Assembly: GCA_030613025.1 (NCBI GenBank)
Contig: JAUWMT010000009.1
Location: 1-64,000 of the forward strand
DNA length: 64,000 nt
Direction of reading: 5' to 3'
Source of the DNA: Candidatus Cloacimonadota bacterium
Lineage (GTDB): Bacteria > Cloacimonadota > Cloacimonadia > JGIOTU-2
This document shows, piece after piece, positions 53,179 to 63,193 of this stretch (position 1 is the first letter of the stretch; each line of letters begins with the position of its first letter). The translations under genes were made by a program, and so were the position numbers. The notes beneath the pieces were generated by a model that did no database searches, was not told where the DNA came from, and saw only the letters and a list, made by a program, of their open reading frames with translations.

Positions 53179-53543
53179 TAAAATTTTTCCTTTCTGGTTT
53201 TAATAAGATTAAAGAGCATTGCAGAGAGCTTACGGGTTCTATCAATAAGCTCAAGAGCTTTATTTTTGGGAAGAAAACCAATTTTCAATGAAAGATATAA
53301 CTGAGTTCTTAATTCAGCACAAGAACCACGTGCTATATTTAAAAAGCGAATGAATTCTTTGTTTGAATTTCTATCATATCCTTCATAAATATTCGAAGGA
53401 ATCGAAACAGATGATCTTTGAATTTGGTCTCGAAATCCGAAATCTTTACTTTCTGAAAATTTTTTATAAATATCGACAGCCATTCTCATACTTTCCTGCC
53501 AAACATCTAAGTCCTCAAATTTCTCAATTCTTTTATTTTGCAT
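53178..53543 (-). CDS. four-helix-bundle (S23/TIGR02436) protein
   Basis: I start at the ATG at 53543, giving about 121 aa; the ORF track has a longer version. The sequence FEDLDVWQESMRMAVDIYKKF, IQRSSVSIPSNIYEGYDRNS and FLNIARGSCAELRTQL is typical of the S23 rRNA-intervening-sequence family. Such proteins are often found in isolated positions, sometimes as insertions in rRNA genes. Function is unknown. It overlaps the YfhO gene upstream by 11 bases, so it is inserted within the polysaccharide operon rather than in an rRNA. Confidence 0.85.
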   Translation of the reverse strand: MQNKRIEKFEDLDVWQESMRMAVDIYKKFSESKDFGFRDQIQRSSVSIPSNIYEGYDRNSNKEFIRFLNIARGSCAELRTQLYLSLKIGFLPKNKALELIDRTRKLSAMLFNLIKTRKEKF

Positions 53544-56010
53544 CCGTTTTCCCCTTTCCGTTTTCATTCTTCCGAAGAATAGTAATGATAGCAACAGCGA
53601 TCAAACAAAGGAAAGCAAAGATATGCGCTATGAGTGAAACTGTATAATATTTCTTGAAAACTTCAGGAATGAATTCAAACAAAATATCATGTTTGCCGGG
53701 TGAGTCGATATAAATGGAGCGCAGCACGTGATTTGTTTTGTAGATTAGAACTTCTTTGCCATCAACAAAAGCTTTCCAGCCACCCTTGGGCGGATAGTAT
53801 ATTTCTGATGCAACGAATAAGGTTGGTTTATCAGTAAATATTTCATAATTCATTGTATTGAAGGATGGAGTAGTACGAACATAGGATGAATCGGGCTTCT
53901 CAACGGGCAAAAGGAACTCTTCCTCAAGAATTGCAGTTTGAGAAGGATCGAAATCCAGGTCGTTCAATTCATCAAAGCGTTTTTCACGATCTTCAACAGT
54001 AATGACTTCATCGACAAACCATGCGGGCTGAGGATCATACTTCGCTTTGTAAACAAGGAGTTTATTTGATTGATCATAATAATAGGGCTCAAGATGATCT
54101 TGTGGCAGCTCTGAAGAGGAGATAATGTATTTCGTGTTCAGCATTTTAAGAATGTTCCAGTTCACCGGAACTTGCGGGTCGGCGCCTTTGAAAATACAAT
54201 TCTCAACTATGTCCTGATAAATTCTGAGTTTTGCTGCATTATACCCGCCGATCGAATTGTGATAATATGACCAGTCATTGTTGTTAAATGGATTTTCAGT
54301 AATAGGGAATACCCGATAGTAAGAAGTATCTTGCAAAATTGCTTTGTTTGCAGGTTTCAGTTTAAAATGCTGTTTTTCAAGTTTTACAGGATCGTAAAGT
54401 TCGCCCTCTGCTTTTTTCACGTATGGAATAAGGTCGATCAGCAAAATAACAATGACTGCTCCAATAAAAATATATTTTCGGATTACTTTGTGAATGAAAA
54501 GGAGAATAATTGCTGCTGTAAGAAGTGTAAATATTATCATGCGTAAAGCATCGGTCTGCAACATATCAAGCCGAGCTTGTTTTATCATAGAAAGCACTTG
54601 TGGTTCATATTGTGAAGCATCGCCGGCTTTTTCAAGTGGAAAGGATGAACCAAAGATGAGGACTATCAATCCAATGAGAATAAGGGATGCTCCTACACCC
54701 AATATAATATTTTGAACTTTTTTCAGATTTTCTTTTGTGATATCGAGTATGTGTTTGAATCCAAATGCAGCCCAAATAACCATGATGAACTGCATTACAA
54801 CCAGTATCATCGAAGGCACTCGAAATTTATTGAAGAATGGAATATGCTGGAAAAATAGCGAGTACAGGAATGGCAGATGCCTTCCGAAAGACAAGAAAAC
54901 CGACAGAAGAAACAGAGCGAAAAGTACTTTTATAAACCCTTTCTTGAATGAAAGGATCAAACCTACTATTGCAAAGAAAAATAGAACAACACCAAAATAA
55001 TCATATACCTGAGTGAAAGGCATGTGCCCCCAATATCCGGGAATTTGTCTGCCCTTTAGCTGTGAAACTTTGTTCCCATTATAAATCTCTCCGGAAGTTC
55101 CGCCAAAAAAGCGAGGCATAACGAGAGTGAGCAGTTCAGCCGGATGCATTGACCATCCGGTCGCATAATCCATATCCAGTCCGGTTGATTCTTCTTCACC
55201 TGTGCCGCCCCGAATGGAGTGTGGAGTATATTCATTCGTGACAAATAGGGGTTGCGCAACCATTGCAGTAATGAGGAGAGAGCCGCCGATAATAAGTAAA
55301 ATCTTAAAAATAAAACGATTGCTCTCCTTGTCGATCAGCATCTTAATAAGATAATACAGTCCCACAAAAAGCAATATCAAGATCTGGTAGAAAATAATTT
55401 GATAATGCTGGGTTCTGATTTGGATAGAGAATGCAAATATGAATCCAAAGAACCACAGCAGATTTTTTTTATTGAGAAAACTCAAGAAGAAGAAAGTGAC
55501 TATCGGCATATACATGATCGGTCTGAATTTAGCAAAATGCCCGATATTCAGCAGTGACATAAAATGCGGAATAAAAATAAAGCCCAGTCCTCCAAACACT
55601 GATTCCCAGAATCCGAGCTTGAAAAATCGAAGAAGGTAAAATATCCCAATGAAGCCAATGAGGTAGATCCAGATTATGCTGTAAATAATTTTACCCAAAA
55701 ATTTATTAATAATGCTATCAAGCGAGAATACTTTTCCACCAATCCGATGATAGTTTGGCATTCCGGAAAAGACAGGTGAATTCCAATAAACGGTTTTACC
55801 TGTTTCTTTTTGATATTCCAATCGTTGGTGTGTTGAGCCCTTTGAACCGATTACATCAACTCCGCCGGGGCGTAAATCTTGAAATGCCATCGGGTAAAGA
55901 ACGATCAGGAGTATGAAAAAAACAACAGCAAAAGTAATGATGTTGCGCTGATATGGTTTCAGGTTAATTTTTTTTGTATTGCCAGTAATATCTTGATCAA
56001 TTTTTTTCAT
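53533..56010 (-). CDS. YfhO-family multi-pass membrane protein
   Basis: YfhO-type proteins are large membrane enzymes linked to sugar modification of wall or surface polymers. The 825-aa protein has about 12 hydrophobic segments in the N-terminal 530 residues. The conserved block YWNSPVFSGMPNYHRI near residue 75 is followed later by a soluble domain (about 560-790) with AWFVDEVITV and GGWKAFVDGKEV. One more helix closes the protein. The transferred group is unknown. It is co-directional with the flippase gene 21 bases upstream. Confidence 0.82.
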   Translation of the reverse strand: MKKIDQDITGNTKKINLKPYQRNIITFAVVFFILLIVLYPMAFQDLRPGGVDVIGSKGSTHQRLEYQKETGKTVYWNSPVFSGMPNYHRIGGKVFSLDSIINKFLGKIIYSIIWIYLIGFIGIFYLLRFFKLGFWESVFGGLGFIFIPHFMSLLNIGHFAKFRPIMYMPIVTFFFLSFLNKKNLLWFFGFIFAFSIQIRTQHYQIIFYQILILLFVGLYYLIKMLIDKESNRFIFKILLIIGGSLLITAMVAQPLFVTNEYTPHSIRGGTGEEESTGLDMDYATGWSMHPAELLTLVMPRFFGGTSGEIYNGNKVSQLKGRQIPGYWGHMPFTQVYDYFGVVLFFFAIVGLILSFKKGFIKVLFALFLLSVFLSFGRHLPFLYSLFFQHIPFFNKFRVPSMILVVMQFIMVIWAAFGFKHILDITKENLKKVQNIILGVGASLILIGLIVLIFGSSFPLEKAGDASQYEPQVLSMIKQARLDMLQTDALRMIIFTLLTAAIILLFIHKVIRKYIFIGAVIVILLIDLIPYVKKAEGELYDPVKLEKQHFKLKPANKAILQDTSYYRVFPITENPFNNNDWSYYHNSIGGYNAAKLRIYQDIVENCIFKGADPQVPVNWNILKMLNTKYIISSSELPQDHLEPYYYDQSNKLLVYKAKYDPQPAWFVDEVITVEDREKRFDELNDLDFDPSQTAILEEEFLLPVEKPDSSYVRTTPSFNTMNYEIFTDKPTLFVASEIYYPPKGGWKAFVDGKEVLIYKTNHVLRSIYIDSPGKHDILFEFIPEVFKKYYTVSLIAHIFAFLCLIAVAIITILRKNENGKGKTDAK

Positions 56011-56031
56011 ACAAAACCTCTTAAATTAAAT

Positions 56032-57501
56032 TTATTTCTTTTTCAAGCCTGTCAATTTATGCCATCCTTGCTTTATGCGCTCCAATTCAATAGGTTCATA
56101 AAAATTGAATGGAAAAAGGATAAATGGGAATGAAATTATTATAGCAACTTTTATTAAGATCCTTGGTAAAATATTCAAGTTTGCTGTCAAGGTTGAGAAG
56201 AAGAATAAAATGATAGCTAGAATCAACATTTTTAGAAGTTTCATGTTCTCATAAGGAATTTTGTAAAAACGACTTGCCACAAAATATGTAACGATATACA
56301 AAGCAACGAAAGATATAATTGTAGCGATCGCAGCTCCCATCATCTTATATTTTGGAATAAGAATAAAATTGAGAACAACATTCAGAACTGCTGCACCAAT
56401 CGTAAGATATGCGATATACTTTGTTTTTCTTTTCAAGTATAATCCGAGATTTGCTACAGATTTGGCTCCGCTAAATATATATGCAAGAATAATATAAGGA
56501 ACAACCTGGTAAGCAGCCCAATAATCAGGATTTAGGGCAAGCAGTTCAATGATTTCTTTACTAAAGAATGCCAAACAAAGTCCCGCCCAAAAAAGAATAA
56601 ACAGAAAATAGGTCAGCATTTTACTATAGTATCTTTTATCACCTTTTTGACCATACATTTTATAGGCAATTGGAAGTAATCCTAATGAAAAAGATTGTAT
56701 AAGAAACACATTCAAAACTCCGGCAACTTTGTATCCGAAATTATAAAGTCCGACCTCTTTGTAATCAACTAAAAATTTCAGAATGTATGTGTCGCCCTTA
56801 TTAAGCAACATTCCTGCTAAAGAAGTAAATATCAAAGGAAATCCAAAAGTAAGTGTTGCTTTTAGAATTTTAGAGTCAAATTTTGGGATCATCTCAGAGA
56901 TCATATTTGGAAAGAGAATGATAAACAGCAAACCATCCCCGATTAGATATGAATACAAGATGCCTTTTACACCAATCTTTGCAAATGCGACAAAATAGAT
57001 ATTAAGCCCTAAAATAACTGCTATTTTAATTATATTTGCAGTTGCATAAAATACAGATTTTTCCTTGGCACGCAAGACACTGAGGAAAAGGTTGTTTATA
57101 ACTCGTAAAAAAATTATTATGAAACATAGTTTAAAATAAATTGTAAATTCTAAAGGTTTTGAAAATAAAGCAGAAAGTTTTGATGCACATCCTAGCCCAA
57201 ACAAATTAAATAACAATCCAGTACTAAATAGAAGGACAAATATTGTAAAAAGAGTTGATTTTCTTTTTTCTTTATATTCATGTAAATCGTGAAATCTGAG
57301 AAATGCTGATGACTGCCCCAATATCAATACTTGAGTGAGGATCATTATTGAAATCTCCAGAATTCCAAGTACACCATATTCAGATACTGTTATATGCTTT
57401 GTGTATAATGGTAATAGGACGATGCCGATCAGCTTTGTGGCGATATTACCAATGCTGTAAATAGCAGAGTGTTTGAGAGTGTTTTTAATTTTACTTAACA
57501 T
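56032..57501 (-). CDS. polysaccharide flippase (Wzx/MOP family)
   Basis: This 489-aa inner-membrane protein has about 14 helices and the MOP-superfamily start NTLKHSAIYSIGNIATKLIG, with the LPLYTKHITVSEYGVLGILE segment typical of Wzx-type flippases. It would move lipid-linked repeat units to the outer face of the membrane. Its start overlaps the end of the pyruvyl transferase gene by one base. The whole block from here to 62485 is A/T-rich. Confidence 0.85.
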   Translation of the reverse strand: MLSKIKNTLKHSAIYSIGNIATKLIGIVLLPLYTKHITVSEYGVLGILEISIMILTQVLILGQSSAFLRFHDLHEYKEKRKSTLFTIFVLLFSTGLLFNLFGLGCASKLSALFSKPLEFTIYFKLCFIIIFLRVINNLFLSVLRAKEKSVFYATANIIKIAVILGLNIYFVAFAKIGVKGILYSYLIGDGLLFIILFPNMISEMIPKFDSKILKATLTFGFPLIFTSLAGMLLNKGDTYILKFLVDYKEVGLYNFGYKVAGVLNVFLIQSFSLGLLPIAYKMYGQKGDKRYYSKMLTYFLFILFWAGLCLAFFSKEIIELLALNPDYWAAYQVVPYIILAYIFSGAKSVANLGLYLKRKTKYIAYLTIGAAVLNVVLNFILIPKYKMMGAAIATIISFVALYIVTYFVASRFYKIPYENMKLLKMLILAIILFFFSTLTANLNILPRILIKVAIIISFPFILFPFNFYEPIELERIKQGWHKLTGLKKK

Positions 57502-58745
57502 CAGTTGCTTTTGAAATAGTCATTCTTTATGAATTCAATACTTTTTTTAGATAACTCTTGTAATTTGGGAATCTCAGTTTCTAATTTTTGTATAATTTTA
57601 TATCTGTTTTTAATAATGTTTTTAATTTTACTCTTAAAAAGGTTGTAGTTTTCTGAATGCATATCAAATGTATATTTGCCTAATGATATTCTATTGAATA
57701 ATTGTTTTGTTTTGAATTCATAAACTATTCCTAAACAAGGTGTAAGATTTAAAAAGTTAAAAATAATTGAATGCATGCGCGTACCTATGAAGAAATCAAA
57801 TTCACGAAATATCTCTATTAACTCCTCTGGTCTGTGAAATTCGCGATTTACAGTGATATTTTTTTTATATTTTTCATAGACCATACCCTTAATTTCCAAT
57901 GCAAGAATAGAATCATCTTTATATTCTTTCTCTCCCTGACAAGTAGAGATGAAGGTAATATAATAATTATATTCCTCTATGAGAAACTCACAGATCTTTT
58001 TTAAATTATTTTTATAGTTGCCGATGGATTTTTTATGCGACTTCTTTATATTAGAAAAATCCCAATCCCGAACAGATATACCAATTTTTTTTGTCTCAAT
58101 TTTTTCCTTTTTATTTATATCACAAAAACCAAAGGCGGCATCAGCTGTTACTTCACAATTACTCGGTATTTTCCCAAGCAATTTTTTTAGATGTTGAATA
58201 GATTCATTGTCGCGCATAATGATAAAGTTAGCCTTTAAAAAAATCGGTTTTAAGAATTTAAATGTAGTTTTTTTCCAAAATGGACCTATTGATTGTGCAT
58301 AAAAATATAATTTTTTTTTAAAACTAATAATATAATTAAATAATGCGAGATTGAATTGCATATAATAAGAATCTGTTAAGTAACCACCACCAGGAGCAAT
58401 AATAATATCTGCTTTTTTTATATTATTTAGTAATTGATTTTCAAAATCCCTCAAAAGAAATTTTGGAAAACATCCAAAAATGTGCTGGTAAAATAAAATA
58501 AAATAATTTCTTGGGATTCTAGTTTTCCCTTTCTTAAAAATTTTATCTTTGATAGAACTTTTAAAATCCATATAATTTACTTCTGGGTAATGTTTGTTTG
58601 CAATTTTTGCTTGATAAGAAGCCACAATTATCTCACAATTATTATTAAATGTTTTCTTAATTGAATTTATGGTGCTAAGTAAAATAGATGCATCCCCTGT
58701 ATTTAATGTGCTACTGAAAGGAATAAATACTTTTACTTTTTTCAT
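57501..58745 (-). CDS. polysaccharide pyruvyl transferase family protein
   Basis: This 414-aa protein has the family's GT-B-like layout, with FIPFSSTLNTGDASILLSTI, APGGGYLTDSYYMQFN, FYAQSIGPFWKK and the C-terminal FFIGTRMHSIIFNFL. Members attach a ketal pyruvate from phosphoenolpyruvate to sugars. The sugar here is unknown. The ORF overlaps the GT4-like gene upstream by 4 bases. Confidence 0.82.
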   Translation of the reverse strand: MKKVKVFIPFSSTLNTGDASILLSTINSIKKTFNNNCEIIVASYQAKIANKHYPEVNYMDFKSSIKDKIFKKGKTRIPRNYFILFYQHIFGCFPKFLLRDFENQLLNNIKKADIIIAPGGGYLTDSYYMQFNLALFNYIISFKKKLYFYAQSIGPFWKKTTFKFLKPIFLKANFIIMRDNESIQHLKKLLGKIPSNCEVTADAAFGFCDINKKEKIETKKIGISVRDWDFSNIKKSHKKSIGNYKNNLKKICEFLIEEYNYYITFISTCQGEKEYKDDSILALEIKGMVYEKYKKNITVNREFHRPEELIEIFREFDFFIGTRMHSIIFNFLNLTPCLGIVYEFKTKQLFNRISLGKYTFDMHSENYNLFKSKIKNIIKNRYKIIQKLETEIPKLQELSKKSIEFIKNDYFKSN

Positions 58746-59794
58746 GAGTAGTATTTTCTTTTTATAATTGAGATGATCTTATTTTCCCGCTGCCCTAAGG
58801 TGAAATTTTTCATAATTCTTTCCCTTGCCTTTTTACCCAAATCTTCATGTGAATTCATTGCTTTTTCAATTAGTTTCACTGCCATATCTACATTTCTCTC
58901 TTTAAGGACAAAACCGCAATCTCCTATCGCTCGTGGAATACCATTAACATTAGAGCCAACCGGTATGCATTCACAAAGCATGGCTTCACAAAGTGTGTTA
59001 GGTAAACCCTCACTTAATGAAAATTGACAAAATACTTTAGCCTTAGAATAAATATTTATTAATTCATTATTTGGAATAAATTTATGTAATTCAACATTAT
59101 CTGCAACATGTTTCTTTGCATAATCATATATATTACCCTTTAGTCCGACAATGATAAACTTCACTTTTGACATTTTTCGAGCAATATCAATTAGAAAATC
59201 AAAACCCTTTCTTCTGTATGTCTGAAGAGATGAAACTCCACCAATTGACAATACAATTCTTTCTTTTTTTATTTTATTCTTTTTATACAATATTTTAGAG
59301 TTATATCCAGTAGGAATCGTAATAATTTTAGTATTTATGCCAGGCACAAAATATTTTATACCAATTTTTAGTCCATCTTTTTTAATATAGTAATTTACAC
59401 TTTCAATCAATGACTCATCTACGGGAATTATTATATTTGCATTTTTATAAGAAAATTTAGCAAAAGAGCTTCTGAATTTTTTGTAGAAAACGCCAAATTC
59501 CAATTCGGGTATTGACACAGCATCATATCCACCAACAATAATAATTGATTTCTTCTTAAAAATTTTACCAAATAAAACTGGCATAAAAGAATGATAATCA
59601 GCAAACCAGATATAAATAAATTTTGCTAACCAAATATTTTTTAATAACCAGACAAACATCTTAATTTGGCTTTGTAAATTTATAGTTAATTTTTTGCTGG
59701 TTTTATAACAGAAATTTTTTATTTCAAAATGTTTTGTAAGTATTTGGTAATCTTTTTTTACGAAACTTGAAAAGCCAGGGTGGATGAATAACAT
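58742..59794 (-). CDS. family 4-type glycosyltransferase (GT-B fold)
   Basis: This 350-aa protein has a C-terminal GT-B nucleotide-sugar domain with RIVLSIGGVSSLQTYRRKGF near residue 180, IIVGLKGNIYDYA, FCQFSLSEGLPNTLCEAM (E-x7-E) and VPVGSNVNGIPRAIGDCGFV. It is likely a retaining sugar transferase of the polysaccharide pathway. Its ATG overlaps the stop of the truncated epimerase remnant (TAATG), so it may rely on coupled translation from the remnant. Confidence 0.85.
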   Translation of the reverse strand: MLFIHPGFSSFVKKDYQILTKHFEIKNFCYKTSKKLTINLQSQIKMFVWLLKNIWLAKFIYIWFADYHSFMPVLFGKIFKKKSIIIVGGYDAVSIPELEFGVFYKKFRSSFAKFSYKNANIIIPVDESLIESVNYYIKKDGLKIGIKYFVPGINTKIITIPTGYNSKILYKKNKIKKERIVLSIGGVSSLQTYRRKGFDFLIDIARKMSKVKFIIVGLKGNIYDYAKKHVADNVELHKFIPNNELINIYSKAKVFCQFSLSEGLPNTLCEAMLCECIPVGSNVNGIPRAIGDCGFVLKERNVDMAVKLIEKAMNSHEDLGKKARERIMKNFTLGQRENKIISIIKRKYYS

Positions 59795-60000
59795 TATAAA
59801 CGACCAATCCTTTTCAACACTTTGTATTTTGTTTTATACATTTTTATTGCATTTTGTAAGATATCTTGCTTTTTAAACTTACCTGCAAATTCTTTAAATA
59901 CCCTTTCATTTGTTAGTTTATATAACATCTCTAACTGAATAATATGCAATCTCTGATAGCCAATTGTAGCCGGGTCAATTTTCTGATCACTTTTTGTGTC
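59794..60000 (-). pseudogene. 3' remnant of a second glucuronyl C5-epimerase-like gene
   Basis: The minus strand reads 68 codons that align with the last ~65 residues of the epimerase-like protein at 63194. Shared stretches are IDPATIGYQRLHI, QLEMLY and LTNE, and both end in a RL-stop. An in-frame TAG precedes the segment and there is no start codon, so it is a truncated copy. Its stop overlaps the start of the GT4 gene. The two copies differ at many positions, so the duplication is not recent, or the fragment came from a related cluster. Confidence 0.85.
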
Positions 60001-60027
60001 CTATGCAAAGAATTAAGAAATGAACAA

Positions 60028-60387
60028 TTATTTTGACACAAAATATATTCCACAGATTATTAATAAAGTTCCAATTATTTTATAAATTCCGAGAGGTTCT
60101 TTCAAGAAAAAATATGAAATAAGTATTATCAAAATATAGCCAATACTTAACATTGGATAAGCAACACTTAATTCAACTTTCGATAAAGCAATTATCCAAA
60201 AAATAGCACTAATTCCATAGAAAAATAACCCCAGAAGGATATGTGGTAGTGTAAAAATTTTAAAAAGTGTTATGAAAATATTTTTATTGAATTCTACTAC
60301 CCCAAATTTTGTCATTCCAAACTTCATAGAATACTGCCCAAAAACATTAAACAAAATACTTATTAAAACAAGATATTTTCCGTCCAT
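60028..60387 (-). CDS. small EamA/SMR-type transporter (ArnE-like)
   Basis: This 119-aa protein has four membrane helices. The block SVAYPMLSIGYILIILISYFFLKEPLG is typical of the EamA/SMR family that includes ArnE and ArnF. ArnE/F help flip undecaprenyl-phosphate sugars. Next to a GT2 enzyme of the polyprenyl-phosphate-sugar type, it may flip such a lipid-linked sugar. This role is inferred from family and neighbours. Confidence 0.75.
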   Translation of the reverse strand: MDGKYLVLISILFNVFGQYSMKFGMTKFGVVEFNKNIFITLFKIFTLPHILLGLFFYGISAIFWIIALSKVELSVAYPMLSIGYILIILISYFFLKEPLGIYKIIGTLLIICGIYFVSK

Positions 60388-60402
60388 ATATTCCTCTATG
60401 GG

Positions 60403-61086
60403 TTATTTTACAAATCGATATTTTATCAAAGTCCAAATAGCTTCTATACCATCATACCATTTTATTTTTTTACCTTCTGTGAAATTTCTTGGATAATAAC
60501 TTATAGGTATTTCTTTTATTTTAATACCCTTTTTGGCAATTTTAGCTGTTACTTCTGGACAAAATTCAAAGCGTTTGCATTTTAAAAAGATAGATTTTAA
60601 TAATGTTGTATCAAACACTTTATAGCACGTTGGTTCATCGGTTAATCTTTGTGAAAACAGGATATTTGTAACAAATGTTACCAATTTACCACCAAGTAAA
60701 TAACGATTATAAGAATGTTTATTTTCAGGATTTAACGCTCTTGATCCGTAAATAACTTTAGCATCCTTATTCTGGATAGGCATCACTAATTTTAAATAGT
60801 CATTAGGGTCATATTCAAGGTCTGCATCTTGAATTATCACAATATCGCCGGTTATATATTTTATCGCTGTTCTAATAGTTGCACCTTTTCCTATATTTTT
60901 TGTATGGTAAATAATCTTAATATTTTGCACATTCTCATATTTTTTTAGGATTTCTCTTGTTCCGTCAGTAGAACCATCGTCAACCATAATTATTTCTTTT
61001 TCTATTGAAACTTTTTGGACTTTTTCAACAATCTTTTCTAATGTATCTTTCTCATTGTAAATTGGCATTATAATAGATAATTTCAT
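60403..61086 (-). CDS. family 2 glycosyltransferase (polyprenyl-phosphate sugar synthase type)
   Basis: I start at the ATG at 61086 (MKLSIIMPIYNEKDTLE), giving about 227 aa; the longer listed ORF overlaps the gene upstream. Motifs are MVDDGSTDGTREIL, HTKNIGKGATIRTAIKYITGD, IIQDADLEYDPNDY and DEPTCYKVF. The pattern matches dolichol- or undecaprenyl-phosphate mannose/glucose synthases. With the neighbouring SMR-like transporter and GT39-like protein it forms a plausible lipid-linked sugar pathway for surface modification. Confidence 0.88.
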   Translation of the reverse strand: MKLSIIMPIYNEKDTLEKIVEKVQKVSIEKEIIMVDDGSTDGTREILKKYENVQNIKIIYHTKNIGKGATIRTAIKYITGDIVIIQDADLEYDPNDYLKLVMPIQNKDAKVIYGSRALNPENKHSYNRYLLGGKLVTFVTNILFSQRLTDEPTCYKVFDTTLLKSIFLKCKRFEFCPEVTAKIAKKGIKIKEIPISYYPRNFTEGKKIKWYDGIEAIWTLIKYRFVK

Positions 61087-61102
61087 AATTTTTTCTTGAA
61101 AT

Positions 61103-62485
61103 TTATTTTGAAAATAAAAATATTTCATACTTATTAAATAAAGAATTTATTACTTTGTTAGTTGAGATATAGAACCACATGATAGGAATGAATGCAAATA
61201 AACCTCTTCTATAAGAAGCTTTCATCATGCTATCCAATGAATCCATTTTTGTATTATCCATCTGATAAAATAAGAAAGTATAAATTCCCCATGATATGAA
61301 AAATAGAATCAATAAAATACTGGTTTTTTCTTTAAAAATATTTTTTATATTTATGATTATTGATACAAAAAAAACATAAAAGGAAATGCCATATAGATTT
61401 GTATTTGTTACTAAATTTTTAACCCAGGTTAGGACGCTATTAAATTTATTGGAATCCCAGAATGGTTTATTTATGAATACATTTTGATCAACATTGATAT
61501 TAAATTTTATATATAAGTTCCAAGCGATAAATGGTAAAAATGCAATTACAGAATAAATTAATAGTTCTTTCCAAGTTCTATTCTTTAAGGCATCGAATAA
61601 TAAAACAATGAAACCTGCAATATTAAACACAACAGCATCACTTCTCGTCCAGATGTTAAATCCCATTAAAAGAGAGGCAATAATTAGATATTTTTGTTTT
61701 CTTCTGTTAAGCCATATATATAAGTAAATGATCGATAAAGAACCATATATGGCTGTTGGTATATTTGTCGTTGAAAGAGAAGAGAAAGCAAACATTTCCG
61801 GTGTTATCACTGTAAAGAAAGTAATAATAATCGAATTAGTTTTATTGGTGAATAATCTTAAACTAGCATAAAAAGAAATTACAAAAAAAATGAAAAAAAG
61901 AGTACTAATAAGTTTAGAAGTAGGTAAATTACATAGATATGCAAAAGCAAAACTTCCAGAAACTAATGGTGGATAAATACATCTTCGTGCTGAACCAAGA
62001 ATAGGGGTATTGTTAATTTCGAATAAACTGTTATTTATTTTGCCTTCGCTTGCAACCACTTTTCCCATTAAATCATAACCGGCTACATTATCATAAGCAA
62101 AAGTTGGCCAATATAAAGATTTAGCTGCACTTCCATAAAGCAATATACAGATTAAGATAAAAAAGAATAACCAAACTAAATTTGTTTTTTTATAATTAAT
62201 TTTCGAAAATTGTGGTTTGAGTTTTTTTAATTTTTTAACTAGAATTTTAAAATTTTTTATATTGTTAATATTTAAGATAATTATAAAAAATATTGAAATT
62301 ACACGCAACATAATAATATTAAATTTTATGTTTAGAATATCAAATATGAACATAAAAATAGTTTCAAATCCAATTCCTATTAGAAAAGCCAAACCTATTT
62401 TTTCTAAGATGGAAAATTTTTTTGATATACAATTAATTACTGATAAACCTAAAAAGAGAACTAAAATAATTCCTAATATGATCAT
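61103..62485 (-). CDS. multi-pass membrane protein, GT39/ArnT-like
   Basis: This 460-aa protein has about 11 hydrophobic segments. A first long periplasmic loop contains YDNVAGYDLMGKVVASEGK and RRCIYPPLVSGSFAF. These recall the acidic-residue loop of GT-C lipid-dependent sugar transferases such as ArnT and Pmt. No family can be assigned with certainty. The start overlaps the stop of the small upstream gene (TAATG). Confidence 0.65.
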   Translation of the reverse strand: MIILGIILVLFLGLSVINCISKKFSILEKIGLAFLIGIGFETIFMFIFDILNIKFNIIMLRVISIFFIIILNINNIKNFKILVKKLKKLKPQFSKINYKKTNLVWLFFFILICILLYGSAAKSLYWPTFAYDNVAGYDLMGKVVASEGKINNSLFEINNTPILGSARRCIYPPLVSGSFAFAYLCNLPTSKLISTLFFIFFVISFYASLRLFTNKTNSIIITFFTVITPEMFAFSSLSTTNIPTAIYGSLSIIYLYIWLNRRKQKYLIIASLLMGFNIWTRSDAVVFNIAGFIVLLFDALKNRTWKELLIYSVIAFLPFIAWNLYIKFNINVDQNVFINKPFWDSNKFNSVLTWVKNLVTNTNLYGISFYVFFVSIIINIKNIFKEKTSILLILFFISWGIYTFLFYQMDNTKMDSLDSMMKASYRRGLFAFIPIMWFYISTNKVINSLFNKYEIFLFSK

Positions 62486-63057
62486 TATTTTTCTTGTGGA
62501 ATATTAATAGGGAGTATTTGATATTTTTGTTTTTTATCAATTTTATAATTTAATTTATCATATCCATTATAATTCACAATTGCCACATAGTTTATTTGCT
62601 CATAAAATGGATTTGTATCTTTTTCTTGTTCATAAACTAATCTTCTTGGATATAAGAAATAAGTTGCCCATGCTTTATTTTTTACTCCCCAAGCTCCTTT
62701 ATTATTGAAATCAGATTTTTCACCTTGTGGATATATTTCTTCTCTTGAAGGCAATAAAATAATTGCATCTTCGGGGGTATTTTTTTTGATATAATCTAAA
62801 TATTTATAGTCGAAACCGCATTTTATTTCATATTTTTGCTCGATTGTTAAATTGGGATATTTCTTTATCGTATTAAGATTACCAATTACTAAACTATCCC
62901 AAATCCATCTATAGCCGCCAATACTGTTGTATAAAATTAAAACGAAGATGACACAAAAAAATAAAGAAATAATATTTTTTGTAATATAAGAAAAAGAATC
63001 AGACTTTTTAACCTGCTTCGCCTGTTTCTTTGATCTTTTTAATTTTTTCTTATTCAA
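62485..63057 (-). CDS. single-pass membrane protein of unknown function
   Basis: This 190-aa protein begins at a TTG codon, with a very basic N terminus (KKKLKRSKKQAKQVKK) and one membrane helix at about 27-46 (IISLFFCVIFVLILYNS). An outside domain of about 140 residues with TPEDAIILLPSREEIYP follows. It is not a family I recognise. The TAATG junction with the GT39-like gene suggests a partner or subunit. Confidence 0.6.
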   Translation of the reverse strand: MNKKKLKRSKKQAKQVKKSDSFSYITKNIISLFFCVIFVLILYNSIGGYRWIWDSLVIGNLNTIKKYPNLTIEQKYEIKCGFDYKYLDYIKKNTPEDAIILLPSREEIYPQGEKSDFNNKGAWGVKNKAWATYFLYPRRLVYEQEKDTNPFYEQINYVAIVNYNGYDKLNYKIDKKQKYQILPINIPQEK

Positions 63058-63193
63058 GATTTTCTCTTCTAAATTATTTTTTATATCAATCTAAAATTTT
63101 ATTTAGCTAAGAAGTCCAATACACAGTCAAGAAATTTAATAATTTCTTGAATTACCATATAATTTATCACAATTATCCAAAACGTTATCCTAT

